A program made the position numbers and the translations under genes. Positions 53,930 through 63,292 of a stretch of DNA of 64,000 nt are shown one piece after another. Source of the stretch: JAPOXR01 sp964291445 (GTDB taxonomy: Bacteria; Pseudomonadota; Alphaproteobacteria; Rhodobacterales; Rhodobacteraceae). How positions within the stretch are numbered: position 1 is the first letter of the stretch; the number at the start of each line of letters is the position of its first letter. The notes beneath the pieces are model-generated. The model had not been told where the DNA came from, searched no databases, and saw only the letters and a program-made list of their open reading frames with translations. The DNA is taken from the NCBI GenBank assembly GCA_964291445.2, contig OZ219862.1, positions 310,001 to 374,000 on the forward strand, given 5' to 3'.

Positions 53930-54646
53930 TCAGTCAACCAGGATATTGACCCGCCGGTTGATCCTGCCCTTTTTTTCGATCTTGCCGAGGGTGATGGTGC
54001 CGATTTCGCCGGTTCGGCGGATGTGGGTGCCCCCGCAAGGCTGCAGATCGATCTGGTCGTCGCCGCTGCCAATCCTGATCAGCCGCACCAGCCCTGTGCC
54101 CATCGGCGGCTTGACCGACATCGTCTTGACCAGGCCGGGATTGGCGGCCAGCTCGTCATCGGTGATCCAGTCCTCGGTGACCGGAAGATCCCTGGCGACC
54201 AGTTCGTTCAATTGTTGCTCCAGCCCGTCCCGGTCCTCGATTGCCTCCGGCATGTTGAAGTCGAGCCGGCCCTTTTCGGTGGTGATCGCCCCGCTGGTAA
54301 CCGGCAGGGGTATGGCAACCGACAACAGGTGGAGTGCGGTATGGATTCGCATGTGGCGGTAGCGCCGCTGCCAATCCAGCTCCTGCCGAATCTTGGTGCC
54401 TGCCGGCGGCAGCTCCTGGCCCCCGGCGACAAGGAGTTCGATGCCGCCGTCGGCGGATTTGCGGGCGCCGGTCACCTCGGCGGCGGCGGAATTCCAGGCC
54501 AGGGTGCCCGTATCCGATGGCTGACCGCCACCGGTCGGATAGAACAGGGTCCGGTCGAGGAAAATTCCCCCGGACTCGGAGACCGAGACCACCTTGGCGT
54601 CCGCCGCCTGCAGATACGGGTCCGATTGAAACAGGGTATCGGTCAT
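53930..54646 (-). CDS. AlaX-type alanyl-tRNA editing protein
   Basis: A 238-residue free-standing editing domain related to the C-terminal half of alanyl-tRNA synthetase; it hydrolyses mischarged Ser-tRNA-Ala or Gly-tRNA-Ala. The zinc ligands are HTALHLL (HxxxH) and CGGTHI (Cys-x3-His), and the start TLFYPTGGGQPSDTG is the family glycine-rich motif. It overlaps the MscS gene by ATGA. It may instead edit a different amino acid; that is not visible. Confidence 0.9.
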   Translation of the reverse strand: MTDTLFQSDPYLQAADAKVVSVSESGGIFLDRTLFYPTGGGQPSDTGTLAWNSAAAEVTGARKSADGGIELLVAGGQELPPAGTKIRQELDWQRRYRHMRIHTALHLLSVAIPLPVTSGAITTEKGRLDFNMPEAIEDRDGLEQQLNELVARDLPVTEDWITDDELAANPGLVKTMSVKPPMGTGLVRLIRIGSGDDQIDLQPCGGTHIRRTGEIGTITLGKIEKKGRINRRVNILVD

Positions 54647-57039
54647 GTCCGGTCATCCTCTGGCTTCGGCTCCGAATTCGCCATTGGCAGCGCGTCACTG
54701 GCATTGCGGATCCAGACATCCCGCTGTGGAAACGGAATGGAAATTCCCTCGTCCTCGAAACGCTTGGCAATGGCGAAATTCAGATCGGATCTGGCCGACA
54801 GGATCTGGTTGGTGTCTTCGAGGATTGCCCGCAATTCAAATTCCAGCGCGTCGGCGCCAAACCGCTGAAACACCACGCCTGGCGCCGGGTCCTTCAGCAC
54901 CGCCGGATGCTCGGCGGCGATTTCCAGGAGCAGGCGCTCCACCCTCCTGGCATCGGTTCCGTAGGCCACGCCAACCGGAACGATCGTCCGGCAAATCCGG
55001 TTGGTCAGGGTCCAGTTCACCACCTGCCCCGACATGAGATCAGTGTTCGGAACCACGACCGTTGCCCGGTCAAAGGTCTCGATCTGTGTCGAGCGAACCG
55101 AGATGCGGGTTACCGTTCCCGAGACCCCGCCAGCCTCGATCCAGTCGCCGACATTGATTGGCCGCTCGATCAGCAGAATGATGCCGGACACGAAATTGCC
55201 GACAACGGCCTGCAGGCCGAAACCGATGCCGACCGACAAGGCACCGGCGACGATGGCAAGGCTGGTCAAATCCAGCCCGGCCAGCGAGATGGCCAGCACC
55301 ACCGCCAGGACGATCCCGACATAGCCGGAGCCGGTGGTGATTGCCCGCTGCACTCCCAATTCCAGATCGGTGTTTGGCAGCACCGACCGAGACAGTATCG
55401 ATTGCATCATCCGGGTGGCCATGTAGCCGGCAACGAACACCACGATCATCGTCACGAAATCGCCCGGGGTAAATTTGTGGCCGCCGATCTGGACGCCGTC
55501 CAGGGCCATCGCCCAGAATTCGTGAATCTGGATATCGGTGGCGCCCCAGATGATTGCCAGTTCCGGAATGGCGGCAGCAAAGACCACGGCACCGGCCAGG
55601 ACGTTCATCAGGTTCTTTCGGCCGTCATCGGCGCCGGCGCCCAACCGGGATCTCGCCTGGGCCAGGAATTCGGCCAGAATGATCTGCACGGACAGCGCCA
55701 GCGTGTAGAGCGCCAGCGTCTGGATGGACGGGAAGACGAGAAATTCGGCGACAGCCGAATAGCCGGCCGTTGCAGCCAGGGCTGCAACAACCGATACAAT
55801 GCGGACCAGCATGGCCAGAAGCGAGACCACGGAGTCGGCAATGCCGTATTCGCCGGCATCTCCTTCCTTGCCGGTGAAATGTTCCGCCAGGCGCCTGGCC
55901 AGCAGGAACAGCAGCACCGACGCCGCCATCGTGACCGGATAGCCGACGACGCCGGCCGCGGCACTCAGGGCGTCGCTGCCACTGATAACGGCATCGGCCA
56001 GCAGCTTGCCGGCGACAACCCAGCCCAGGCCGATGACCAGCCGCCTGACCGCGCCGGTCCAGCCATCACCGAGGCGAGGTGAAAACAACCCCTCGGGCTG
56101 ATTGGAAAACAATACCGAGCCCAGCCAGTGGGCAGCGAAGATCGCCAGCCCCATCTGCGGTATCGTCTGCGTCAGCAGGCTGACATGGATCGTGAACAGA
56201 TCTGCCGCGACACCGGCATACGAAATCAACCCGATTCCGACGACTGGAAGGACGAGACCGGTCATCAACCTTTCCAGAACCGCGGCACCGGCCGTGGCTG
56301 CCCAACCCCCATCGGCCCTGCGGGCCAGCGCAAACTGCCGCACCATCCTGCGGGCAAATGTCAGCAGGAATACCCCGGCGGCCAGCAGGCCCAACAGCAG
56401 CGGCAAATCCTGCCTGCGCTTCTCCCGCTGCGCCTCGCTGCCAAGCGAGTCCTGGATTTCGCCAACCACGCTGGAAAGATAATCCGCAGCCTGGCCCAGC
56501 GCTTCCGGCCACAGGGCGGGATTCAGCGGAATTGGCCCGGCCGAGTAGAACCGGGTACGGGAGCGCTCCTCGATGATGGCATCGATGCCGGCCACCAGCC
56601 CGTTGGACCATTGCGCCACCTCCCGGGCGATCAGGACCGGCTCACGCGCCGCCGCCAGCTCGGCGGCCAGCTGATCTCGCCGCGACTGGATGTCATCCGA
56701 GGCGGTAAGCGCAACATCATCGCTGCCATCGAGCACGGCAATCCGTGACTCCAGCTGGTCAACCTGTCCCTGCAGGCTGCCCTGCAGCATGATTGCCCGC
56801 TCTTCCCAGCTCCGCAGCTCTTCCCGCAGCAATGTCAGCGCCGAGTCCGATGCCGCTGCCTGGTCGATCACCAGTTCGGCCCGATCGGCCAGCCGGGTCC
56901 ATTGTTCCAGGTCGAGTCCGGCCGCAACCTGGCCCTGCGAGTATCCGGGGTTTGCCGCCATGGTGGTGAGCAGCATGGCCAGCCCTGCCAGGGCTCCCAG
57001 CCTTGTGGCCAAGACTGCCAGGGCCTTCAGACGTGTCAC
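54643..57039 (-). CDS. Large mechanosensitive ion channel, MscS family
   Basis: A ~798-residue protein. A signal sequence (KALAVLATRLGALAGLAMLL) precedes a periplasmic coiled-coil region (~45-230) like DUF3772 of MscS-type channels, then about eleven transmembrane helices and the MscS core: LTSLAIVAGALSVGIGFGLQ, SGIILLIERPINVGDWIEAG and VVVPNTDLMSGQVVNWT. Such channels open under membrane tension to release solutes. GTG at 57039 overlaps the stop of cysK (GTGA), so the two genes are coupled. A longer frame upstream is shadow of cysK. Large MscS proteins in the YbdG/MscK group are similar in size. Confidence 0.92.
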   Translation of the reverse strand: MTRLKALAVLATRLGALAGLAMLLTTMAANPGYSQGQVAAGLDLEQWTRLADRAELVIDQAAASDSALTLLREELRSWEERAIMLQGSLQGQVDQLESRIAVLDGSDDVALTASDDIQSRRDQLAAELAAAREPVLIAREVAQWSNGLVAGIDAIIEERSRTRFYSAGPIPLNPALWPEALGQAADYLSSVVGEIQDSLGSEAQREKRRQDLPLLLGLLAAGVFLLTFARRMVRQFALARRADGGWAATAGAAVLERLMTGLVLPVVGIGLISYAGVAADLFTIHVSLLTQTIPQMGLAIFAAHWLGSVLFSNQPEGLFSPRLGDGWTGAVRRLVIGLGWVVAGKLLADAVISGSDALSAAAGVVGYPVTMAASVLLFLLARRLAEHFTGKEGDAGEYGIADSVVSLLAMLVRIVSVVAALAATAGYSAVAEFLVFPSIQTLALYTLALSVQIILAEFLAQARSRLGAGADDGRKNLMNVLAGAVVFAAAIPELAIIWGATDIQIHEFWAMALDGVQIGGHKFTPGDFVTMIVVFVAGYMATRMMQSILSRSVLPNTDLELGVQRAITTGSGYVGIVLAVVLAISLAGLDLTSLAIVAGALSVGIGFGLQAVVGNFVSGIILLIERPINVGDWIEAGGVSGTVTRISVRSTQIETFDRATVVVPNTDLMSGQVVNWTLTNRICRTIVPVGVAYGTDARRVERLLLEIAAEHPAVLKDPAPGVVFQRFGADALEFELRAILEDTNQILSARSDLNFAIAKRFEDEGISIPFPQRDVWIRNASDALPMANSEPKPEDDRT

Positions 57040-58082
57040 GACGCGGCCTCGACAAACATGTCGGGCAACCTGGCCGGCTCCCGGTCCAACCAGGGCGGAA
57101 CCGGCAGCCCCAACTCTCTCAACAGCTTCGGGTTGAACATCTTTGACTGGTACCTGGTTCCATAATCGCACAGCATCGTGACAATGGTTTTTCCTGGCCC
57201 CATTTCCCGGGCCATCCGGATAGCGCCAGCGACGTTGATGCCTGACGATCCTCCGAGGCACAATCCTTCTTCCGTCAGCAGACCGTAAATTATGTGCAAC
57301 ATTTCCTCGTCCGGGATCCGGAACGCATGATCGACCTCCAGCCCTGCCAAATTGGCGGTGATGCGGCCCTGCCCGATTCCCTCGGTGATCGACGATCCCT
57401 CCGATTGCATCACGCCGGTGGTGTAATGGCTGTAGAGTGCGGCGCCATACGGGTCGGCCAAACCGATCTGGACCTGCGGATTCCTTGACCGGAGCCCCTC
57501 GGCGACGCCGGCGAGCGTGCCGCCAGTGCCAACCGCGCAAATGAAACCGTCGACCTGCCCATCGGTCTGCTCCCAGATCTCGGGAGCGGTGGTGGCGACA
57601 TGCGCCTCCCGGTTGGCCGGGTTGTCAAACTGGTTTGCCCAGATGGCGCCATTGGCCTCGGTTGCCGCCATTCTGTCGGCTAGCCGCTCCGAATACCGGA
57701 CGTAATTGTTCGGATCCCGGTACGGCACCGCCGGAACCTGCACCAGTTCGGCACCGGCCAGGATCAGCGCGTCCTTCTTTTCCTGGCTCTGGGTTTCGGG
57801 GATAACGATGACGGTCCGGTAGCCGAGGGATGCGCCGACCAGGGCCAACCCGATGCCGGTATTTCCGGCCGTGCCCTCGACGATCGTGCCTCCTTCCCGC
57901 AAGTGTCCCGACCGGCGGGCCTCCTCGATGATCGCCAGCGCCGCCCGGTCCTTGACCGACTGGCCCGGGTTAAGGAATTCTGCCTTGCCGAGAATCTCGC
58001 AGCCGGTCTCCTCCGATGCGCGGTTCAGGCGGATCATTGGGGTATTGCCAATTGCCTGCGAGAAATTCCTGTAGAGCTTCAC
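57036..58082 (-). CDS. cysK: Cysteine synthase A (O-acetylserine sulfhydrylase)
   Basis: A 348-residue PLP enzyme. The N-terminus FSQAIGNTPMIRLNR, the PLP lysine in NPGQSVKDRAALAIIEEA, the substrate loop VEGTAGNTGIGLALV and the PLP-phosphate loop AVGTGGTLAG are diagnostic. It makes cysteine from O-acetylserine and sulfide. Slightly longer than E. coli CysK (323). Translationally coupled to the MscS channel gene by GTGA. The alternative is a cystathionine beta-synthase-like enzyme, which I think less likely because no CBS domain is present. Confidence 0.87.
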   Translation of the reverse strand: MKLYRNFSQAIGNTPMIRLNRASEETGCEILGKAEFLNPGQSVKDRAALAIIEEARRSGHLREGGTIVEGTAGNTGIGLALVGASLGYRTVIVIPETQSQEKKDALILAGAELVQVPAVPYRDPNNYVRYSERLADRMAATEANGAIWANQFDNPANREAHVATTAPEIWEQTDGQVDGFICAVGTGGTLAGVAEGLRSRNPQVQIGLADPYGAALYSHYTTGVMQSEGSSITEGIGQGRITANLAGLEVDHAFRIPDEEMLHIIYGLLTEEGLCLGGSSGINVAGAIRMAREMGPGKTIVTMLCDYGTRYQSKMFNPKLLRELGLPVPPWLDREPARLPDMFVEAAS

Positions 58083-58218
58083 TGGGTCATCTCCCTGGTC
58101 ATTTCCTCGGCTCCCGCCGACAGCACCGTGCCGCCTGCCGGCTCAATTCCACCCATCGCCGGCTTCTGCGGGCATTTGATCCGTGCGAGCGGGGCCTTGG
58201 CCGCGGCTTGCCTTCGGG

Positions 58219-60378
58219 TCAGGCGTTACTCGCCACTACCTTCTGCCGGGCCCTCATCTCGTGCAGCACCGGTTCGGTATATCCGCTCGGCTGGCTGGTG
58301 CCGGCAAATACCAGCTCCCTGGCTGCCCTGAACGCGTTTCCGTCGAATCCGGGCGCCATGGGCAGGTAATCCGGATCGGAGGAATTCTGCCCGTCCACCA
58401 CCCCGGCCATCCGCTTCATCGCGTCCACGACCAGATCCTCATCGACGATTCCATGGTGCAGCCAGTTGGCAATGTGCTGCGACGAGATCCGGCACGTCGC
58501 CCGGTCTTCCATGAGTCCGACATTGTTGATGTCCGGAACCTTGGAGCAGCCCACGCCCTGGTCGACCCATCTGACAACATAACCCAGGATGCCCTGGAGA
58601 TTGTTCTCGACCTCGGCCACCACCTCCTCCCGCGACCAGTTTGCCCGGTCGGCAAGCGGGATGGCGAGAATCCTCGACAGCGTGGCGCGCCGCCCGCCCT
58701 GCCTGATCTCCCGCTGCCGGCCCAGCACATCGACCCGGTGATAATGCGTGGCATGCAGCGTGGCCGCGGTGGGGCTGGGAACCCAGGCCGTATTGGCGCC
58801 GGCCTGTGGATGTCCGATCTTCTGGTCGAGCATGTCGCCCATCAAATCCGGCATCGCCCACATCCCCTTGCCGATCTGCGCCTTCCCCTGCAACCCGCAG
58901 GCCAGGCCGATATCGACATTCCAGTCTTCATAGGCGGCAATCCAGTCGGCAGCCTTGATGTCGGCCTTGCGAAGAAACGGTCCCGCTTCCATCGATGTAT
59001 GAATCTCGTCGCCGGTCCGATCAAGAAACCCGGTATTGATGAAGGCGACCCTGCTTGACGCCGCCCGGATGCACGCCTTCAGATTGACCGTGGTTCGCCG
59101 CTCCTCGTCCATGATGCCGATCTTGACGGTGTCGCGGGGAATTCCGAGTTCTTCCTCGACGCCGGCAAACATCCGGTCGGTGAATTCGACCTCTTCGGGC
59201 CCGTGCAACTTGGGTTTGACCACGTAGATGGAGCCGTGGACGGAGTTGCACCTGCGGCCGCACACGTCATGCATGGCGATCATGCTGGTGCACATGGCGT
59301 CGAGCAGCCCCTCGAATACCGGCTCTCCCGATGGCAGGGTCACGGCCGGACATTTCATCAGCAGGCCGACATTGCGCACCAGCATCAGCGAGCGCCCCCT
59401 CAGGCGCAATTCGCCACCCTGCCGTCCGTTGAACACCCGGTCCGGGTCGAGCGTGCGGGTCACCTCGGCACCGCCCTTCCGGAAACTTGCCTCGAGGTCG
59501 CCCTTCATCAGGCCGAGCCAGTTGCCATAGGCGAGAATCTTGTCTTCCGCATCAACCACGGCGACTGAATCCTCGCAATCCATGATCGTCGTAGCTGCCG
59601 CCTCGAGTTCGACATCGGCAACACCCGCCGGGTCGGATTTGCCGATCGCATGGTTGCGGTCGATACTGATCTGGATGTGCAACCCGTTATTCCTGAGCAG
59701 GATGGCGTGCGGATTGCCGGAACTGCCAGCCCAGCCGGCAAACTGGCCGGGAGTCCTCAGGCCATGGCGGCAGGAATCATGGCTGGCAACCAGCGCGCCA
59801 TTGTCGACCGCATATCCATCCGCCTCGGAATGGGAAATCCCGTCGAGCGGAACGACATCATCCAGGAACCGCTTGGCCCAGGAAACGACCCGTCCGCCAC
59901 GCTCCTCGTCATAGTTGGAGGCGGTGGCGGTGTCGCCAAGCGCATCGGTGCCGTAGAGCGCGTCGTAGAGCGAATTCCACCGTGCATTGGCGGCATTGAG
60001 GGCAAAGCGGGCATTGGTGATTGGAACCACCAACTGCGGTGCCGGTATGTCGGCAATTTCCGGGTCCACCCCGCTGGTGGTCACTCCGAATTCCGCCCCC
60101 TCGGGGACCAGGTAGCCGATTTCCTTCAGGAATCGGTGATACTCGTCCGGATCCAGCTTCTGCCCTTTCCGGGCGAGGTGATAGGAATCAATCCTGTCCT
60201 GCAACTCGCGGCGGCGAGCCAGCAAGCGCTCGTTCTCGGGTGTGAACTCGGCACAAATGCTGGCAAACCCACCCCAGAACCGCCCGGCATCCACGCCGGT
60301 CCCGGGAAGCGCCTGCTCCTCGATGAAACCGGCAAACGCCGCATCAACCTGCAATCCGCTGCGTGACACCTGTTTCAT
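58219..60378 (-). CDS. glcB: Malate synthase G
   Basis: A 719-residue single-chain malate synthase condensing glyoxylate with acetyl-CoA. The length and the family sequence SVHGSIYVVKPKLHGPEEV, DCEDSVAVVDAEDK, GIMDEERRTTVNLKACI, INTGFLDRTGDEIHTSM and KGMWAMPDLM identify isoform G. It follows acuI by 61 bases in the same direction as the dmdA-acuI operon. Isocitrate lyase is not in the window. It may serve glyoxylate from glycolate or C2 metabolism. Confidence 0.96.
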   Translation of the reverse strand: MKQVSRSGLQVDAAFAGFIEEQALPGTGVDAGRFWGGFASICAEFTPENERLLARRRELQDRIDSYHLARKGQKLDPDEYHRFLKEIGYLVPEGAEFGVTTSGVDPEIADIPAPQLVVPITNARFALNAANARWNSLYDALYGTDALGDTATASNYDEERGGRVVSWAKRFLDDVVPLDGISHSEADGYAVDNGALVASHDSCRHGLRTPGQFAGWAGSSGNPHAILLRNNGLHIQISIDRNHAIGKSDPAGVADVELEAAATTIMDCEDSVAVVDAEDKILAYGNWLGLMKGDLEASFRKGGAEVTRTLDPDRVFNGRQGGELRLRGRSLMLVRNVGLLMKCPAVTLPSGEPVFEGLLDAMCTSMIAMHDVCGRRCNSVHGSIYVVKPKLHGPEEVEFTDRMFAGVEEELGIPRDTVKIGIMDEERRTTVNLKACIRAASSRVAFINTGFLDRTGDEIHTSMEAGPFLRKADIKAADWIAAYEDWNVDIGLACGLQGKAQIGKGMWAMPDLMGDMLDQKIGHPQAGANTAWVPSPTAATLHATHYHRVDVLGRQREIRQGGRRATLSRILAIPLADRANWSREEVVAEVENNLQGILGYVVRWVDQGVGCSKVPDINNVGLMEDRATCRISSQHIANWLHHGIVDEDLVVDAMKRMAGVVDGQNSSDPDYLPMAPGFDGNAFRAARELVFAGTSQPSGYTEPVLHEMRARQKVVASNA

Positions 60379-60439
60379 GGTGGGGCACCGCCTCCTTGTA
60401 GCCTGTTCATTTCAGCCGGCCTGACCGGCAAAGCAGTCA

Positions 60440-61432
60440 TCACTTGCCGATATCGACGACCAGCCTTCCCTTCACCTGCCCCTTCAGGATGGCTCGGCCC
60501 AGCTCGGGAACCTCGGCCAGGGTCACCGCCCTGCTCATGCTGTCGAGCTGCGATTGCGGCAGTTCGGAGGTAATCCGGCTCCAGACCTTCAGCCGCAGCT
60601 CCGCCGGGCACATGACGCTGTCAATGCCGAGCAGGCTTACCCCCCGCAGCAGGAAGGGAATAACGGTGGCCGGCAACGCGGCGCCGCCGGCAAGGCCCAC
60701 GGCTGCCACCGACCCACCATACTTGATCTGCCCCAGCACCCTCGCCAGCATGGCGCCGCCAACAGCATCGACACAACCGGCCCAAATTTCGGATTCAAGC
60801 GGCCGCTTGACCGTCTCGGCGATGTCGTCGCGGGCAACGATCTGGCCGGCGCCCAGGCTCTTCAGGTAGTCACCGGCCTCGGGCCGGCCGGTCACCGCCG
60901 CCACCTCGTAGCCCAGACCGGCAAGTATCGCCGTTGCCACCGACCCGACACCGCCAGCAGCGCCGGTCACCAGCACCGGACCATCCGATGGCTGCAAGCC
61001 GTTTCGCTCCAGGGTCTCGATGGCCAGCATGGCGGTGAACCCGGCCGTGCCCACGGCCATGGCTTGCCGCGTGGTCAGGCCCGCCGGAAGCGGGACCAGC
61101 CAGTCGCCCTTTACCCTGGCCTTTTCGGCATATCCTCCCCAGCGGTTTTCCCCGACCCGCCAGCCGGTGAGAATGACCTTGTCGCCGGGACGGAAACGGT
61201 CATCCTCCGAGGATTCCACCACCCCCGAAAAATCAATACCGGGCACATGCGGATAGTTCCTGACCAACCCGCCGCCCGAGCCGAGGCACAGACCGTCCTT
61301 GTAGTTCACGGTCGAGTATTCAACCGCCACGGTAACATTGCCCTCGGGAAGCGACTCCGTTGCCACCCGTTCGATGGCAGCATGGGTCTTTCCATCGTCA
61401 TCCTTGCTGACGACCAATGCCCTGAAATTCAT
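60440..61432 (-). CDS. acuI: Acrylyl-CoA reductase (YhdH/AcuI family MDR)
   Basis: A 330-residue medium-chain reductase of the AcuI/YhdH type. Family markers are VEYSTVNYKDGLCLGSGG, VPGIDFSGVV, ILTGWRVGENRWGGYAEKAR and the NADPH motif VTGAAGGVGSVA. AcuI reduces toxic acryloyl-CoA to propionyl-CoA with NADPH, which protects cells that degrade DMSP. AGGAG precedes the ATG at 61432. It lies 20 bases after dmdA; the same dmdA-acuI order is known from roseobacters such as Ruegeria pomeroyi, which strongly supports the assignment. Confidence 0.92.
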   Translation of the reverse strand: MNFRALVVSKDDDGKTHAAIERVATESLPEGNVTVAVEYSTVNYKDGLCLGSGGGLVRNYPHVPGIDFSGVVESSEDDRFRPGDKVILTGWRVGENRWGGYAEKARVKGDWLVPLPAGLTTRQAMAVGTAGFTAMLAIETLERNGLQPSDGPVLVTGAAGGVGSVATAILAGLGYEVAAVTGRPEAGDYLKSLGAGQIVARDDIAETVKRPLESEIWAGCVDAVGGAMLARVLGQIKYGGSVAAVGLAGGAALPATVIPFLLRGVSLLGIDSVMCPAELRLKVWSRITSELPQSQLDSMSRAVTLAEVPELGRAILKGQVKGRLVVDIGK

Positions 61433-61452
61433 TTCTGCTGCTCCTTCATCAA

Positions 61453-62562
61453 TCAAGTATAGAATCCACTGCGGACCGTGGCCATGCGGGTGTCACCTGC
61501 AATCTCTACAGTCAACCCGGTTCCGGCATGCCAGCACTTCGCCTCGATCATTCCGATGGCAACATTCTGTGCAAAACCCGGCGACCAGGCGGCGGAGGTG
61601 ATCTGGCCGGCGGCCCGGCCATTGCAGGCGACCGGCCATGGCCGGTCGCATTGCGGCACTGCCGGTCCATCAATCGACAGCGACCTGATCTTCCGCCTTG
61701 CCCCTTCGGCCTCCATCCTGGCCAACGCATCCCGCCCGGCAAACCCGTCGCAGCGATCAAGGTTGCAAAATTGTGCCAACCCCGCTTCGAACGGGGTATG
61801 TTCCCTGGTGATATCCGAACCATAGGACAGCAATCCGGCTTCGATTCTCTCCGGGTAATTCGGGCATCCTGGCCGCGCCTCCAGGTCACTGCCGGCCTCG
61901 AGCAGCAACTGCCAGAGCGGCATGGCATTGGCGTATCCATGGACATAGATCTCGAAGCCACCCTGCTTCGAATACCCTGACCTCGATACCACGTGGCTCA
62001 CGCCCATGCATTCGAACAGGCCGAAGCGGAAGAAGCCGAGGCGACTGACTGCGGCGCCAAACACCCTTTCCATCAATATCTCGGCCTTCGGACCCTGCAC
62101 CGCAAGCGGCGAGACGTCCGGCTCGTCGATCTCGACCTCGAATCCGGCGCCGGCAGCCAGACCGGATGCGTAGAGCAGGAGATCGCTGTCCGACAGCGAG
62201 AACCAGAACTCGTCCTGGTCCAGCTTCAGCAGCACCGGGTCATTCAGCAGGAAACCGTCCCGGTCGACCGCCGGTGCATAGAAGCATTGCCCGACCTTCA
62301 TGGCACCGATCGATCTCGGTGTCATCATCTGTGCCAGTTGCGCCGCGTCCCTGCCTCGAAGCCGGAGTTGCCGCTGGCAGGAGACATCCCAGAGCTGAAC
62401 ATGCTGCTTCAGGTGGAAATAGTCCTCCTCGAGCGACACGAAGATCGAGGGGAGCAGCATGTGGTTGTAGACTGAACAGGCCTTGACGCCTGCAGCTTCA
62501 ACCCCGTCCCAGAACGGCGTTCTGCGCAACCGCATGGTCGGGGACAAGACGAGTTGGTCCAT
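61453..62562 (-). CDS. dmdA: DMSP demethylase-like protein (GcvT family)
   Basis: A 369-residue tetrahydrofolate-dependent enzyme of the GcvT fold. The N-terminus (LSPTMRLRRTPFWDGV, then SVYNHMLLP) and the segments VQLWDVSCQRQ, GQCFYAPAVD, EPDVSPLAVQGPK, RSGYSKQGGFEIYVHGY and LLSYGSDITREHTPFEAG resemble marine DmdA proteins closely. DmdA removes one methyl group from dimethylsulfoniopropionate to give methylmercaptopropionate. Adjacent acuI and the GC-rich marine-type background agree. dmdB, dmdC and dmdD are not in the window. A GcvT paralogue of different function cannot be fully excluded. Confidence 0.85.
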   Translation of the reverse strand: MDQLVLSPTMRLRRTPFWDGVEAAGVKACSVYNHMLLPSIFVSLEEDYFHLKQHVQLWDVSCQRQLRLRGRDAAQLAQMMTPRSIGAMKVGQCFYAPAVDRDGFLLNDPVLLKLDQDEFWFSLSDSDLLLYASGLAAGAGFEVEIDEPDVSPLAVQGPKAEILMERVFGAAVSRLGFFRFGLFECMGVSHVVSRSGYSKQGGFEIYVHGYANAMPLWQLLLEAGSDLEARPGCPNYPERIEAGLLSYGSDITREHTPFEAGLAQFCNLDRCDGFAGRDALARMEAEGARRKIRSLSIDGPAVPQCDRPWPVACNGRAAGQITSAAWSPGFAQNVAIGMIEAKCWHAGTGLTVEIAGDTRMATVRSGFYT

Positions 62563-62571
62563 GCCGCCTCC

Positions 62572-63273
62572 CTACTTCCCGGGACCGTGCCAGTCGATGC
62601 TGCAAATCTCGGCAGAACGACCGTCAAAATCCCAGACCCGCCCGAAAGCCCGAACCCGGCCCTTGGTTGCGGTGGCCACGGTGATGTCGGGGCCCATCCA
62701 GTACTTGGTGTTCGACACCACGATATCCTCGCCGGGACGAGCGCCCTCGACCGGAACGATTTCGCCATCGATCTTCCTGCCCACCCGCAGGCTGCGGATC
62801 TTGCCGTTGCGGACGAACTCCACATCGGCCCGTTCGGCGCCCAGAAATTCGCTGACCAGCAGCTTGAACAGCCCGGTCGTCCCCTTGGCCTTTCCGGACA
62901 GGATCTGGATCAGACCGTGAAACGCCTTGTGGGATGCCTTGCGGTCAATATAGGCGGCCGCCTTCCAGTTGCCGCGGGCCATCATGCCCGGAATCTCCAG
63001 GATCATCCCCACATCGATGCCGTCCAGCTTCTCGTCGCCGTACCGGCCTTCATCGATCGAAATGCCGGCCCAGGCCTGGCAGACGCCTTCCGTGGGCGGA
63101 TGCTTACCGAGGCTGACCACGCAGGGGCAGAACACCGTGCAGTTGCAATTCAGTATCAATTCGCCGCGGATGTGCCATGACACCAACCCTCGGTCCGATT
63201 TTTCGGCAACCGGATGACGGTTGTCGATGCGAGCCGGAATACGCAGCCGGTCCTGTTTTTCGACTCTATCCAT
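62572..63273 (-). CDS. DUF1326 domain protein
   Basis: A 233-residue protein of the DUF1326 family. After an N-terminal ~40-residue stretch it has GELILNCNCTVFCPCVVS, a Cys-rich motif (C-x-C-x4-C-x-C) that looks metal-binding, then GVCQAWAGISIDEGRYGDEK and a C-terminal region predicted as mixed beta. GAGGAG lies before the ATG at 63273. DUF1326 genes often sit next to DUF2182 genes, as here. The molecular function is unknown. It is nine bases upstream of dmdA, so the cells express it with DMSP demethylation. Confidence 0.85.
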   Translation of the reverse strand: MDRVEKQDRLRIPARIDNRHPVAEKSDRGLVSWHIRGELILNCNCTVFCPCVVSLGKHPPTEGVCQAWAGISIDEGRYGDEKLDGIDVGMILEIPGMMARGNWKAAAYIDRKASHKAFHGLIQILSGKAKGTTGLFKLLVSEFLGAERADVEFVRNGKIRSLRVGRKIDGEIVPVEGARPGEDIVVSNTKYWMGPDITVATATKGRVRAFGRVWDFDGRSAEICSIDWHGPGK

Positions 63274-63292
63274 GATCAATTCTCCTCGGGAA

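Noticed and set aside
57040..57540. Upstream extension of the MscS reading frame by 167 codons
   Set aside because: The extension lies antiparallel in frame shadow within cysK; the GTG at 57039 overlapping the cysK stop is the sensible start.
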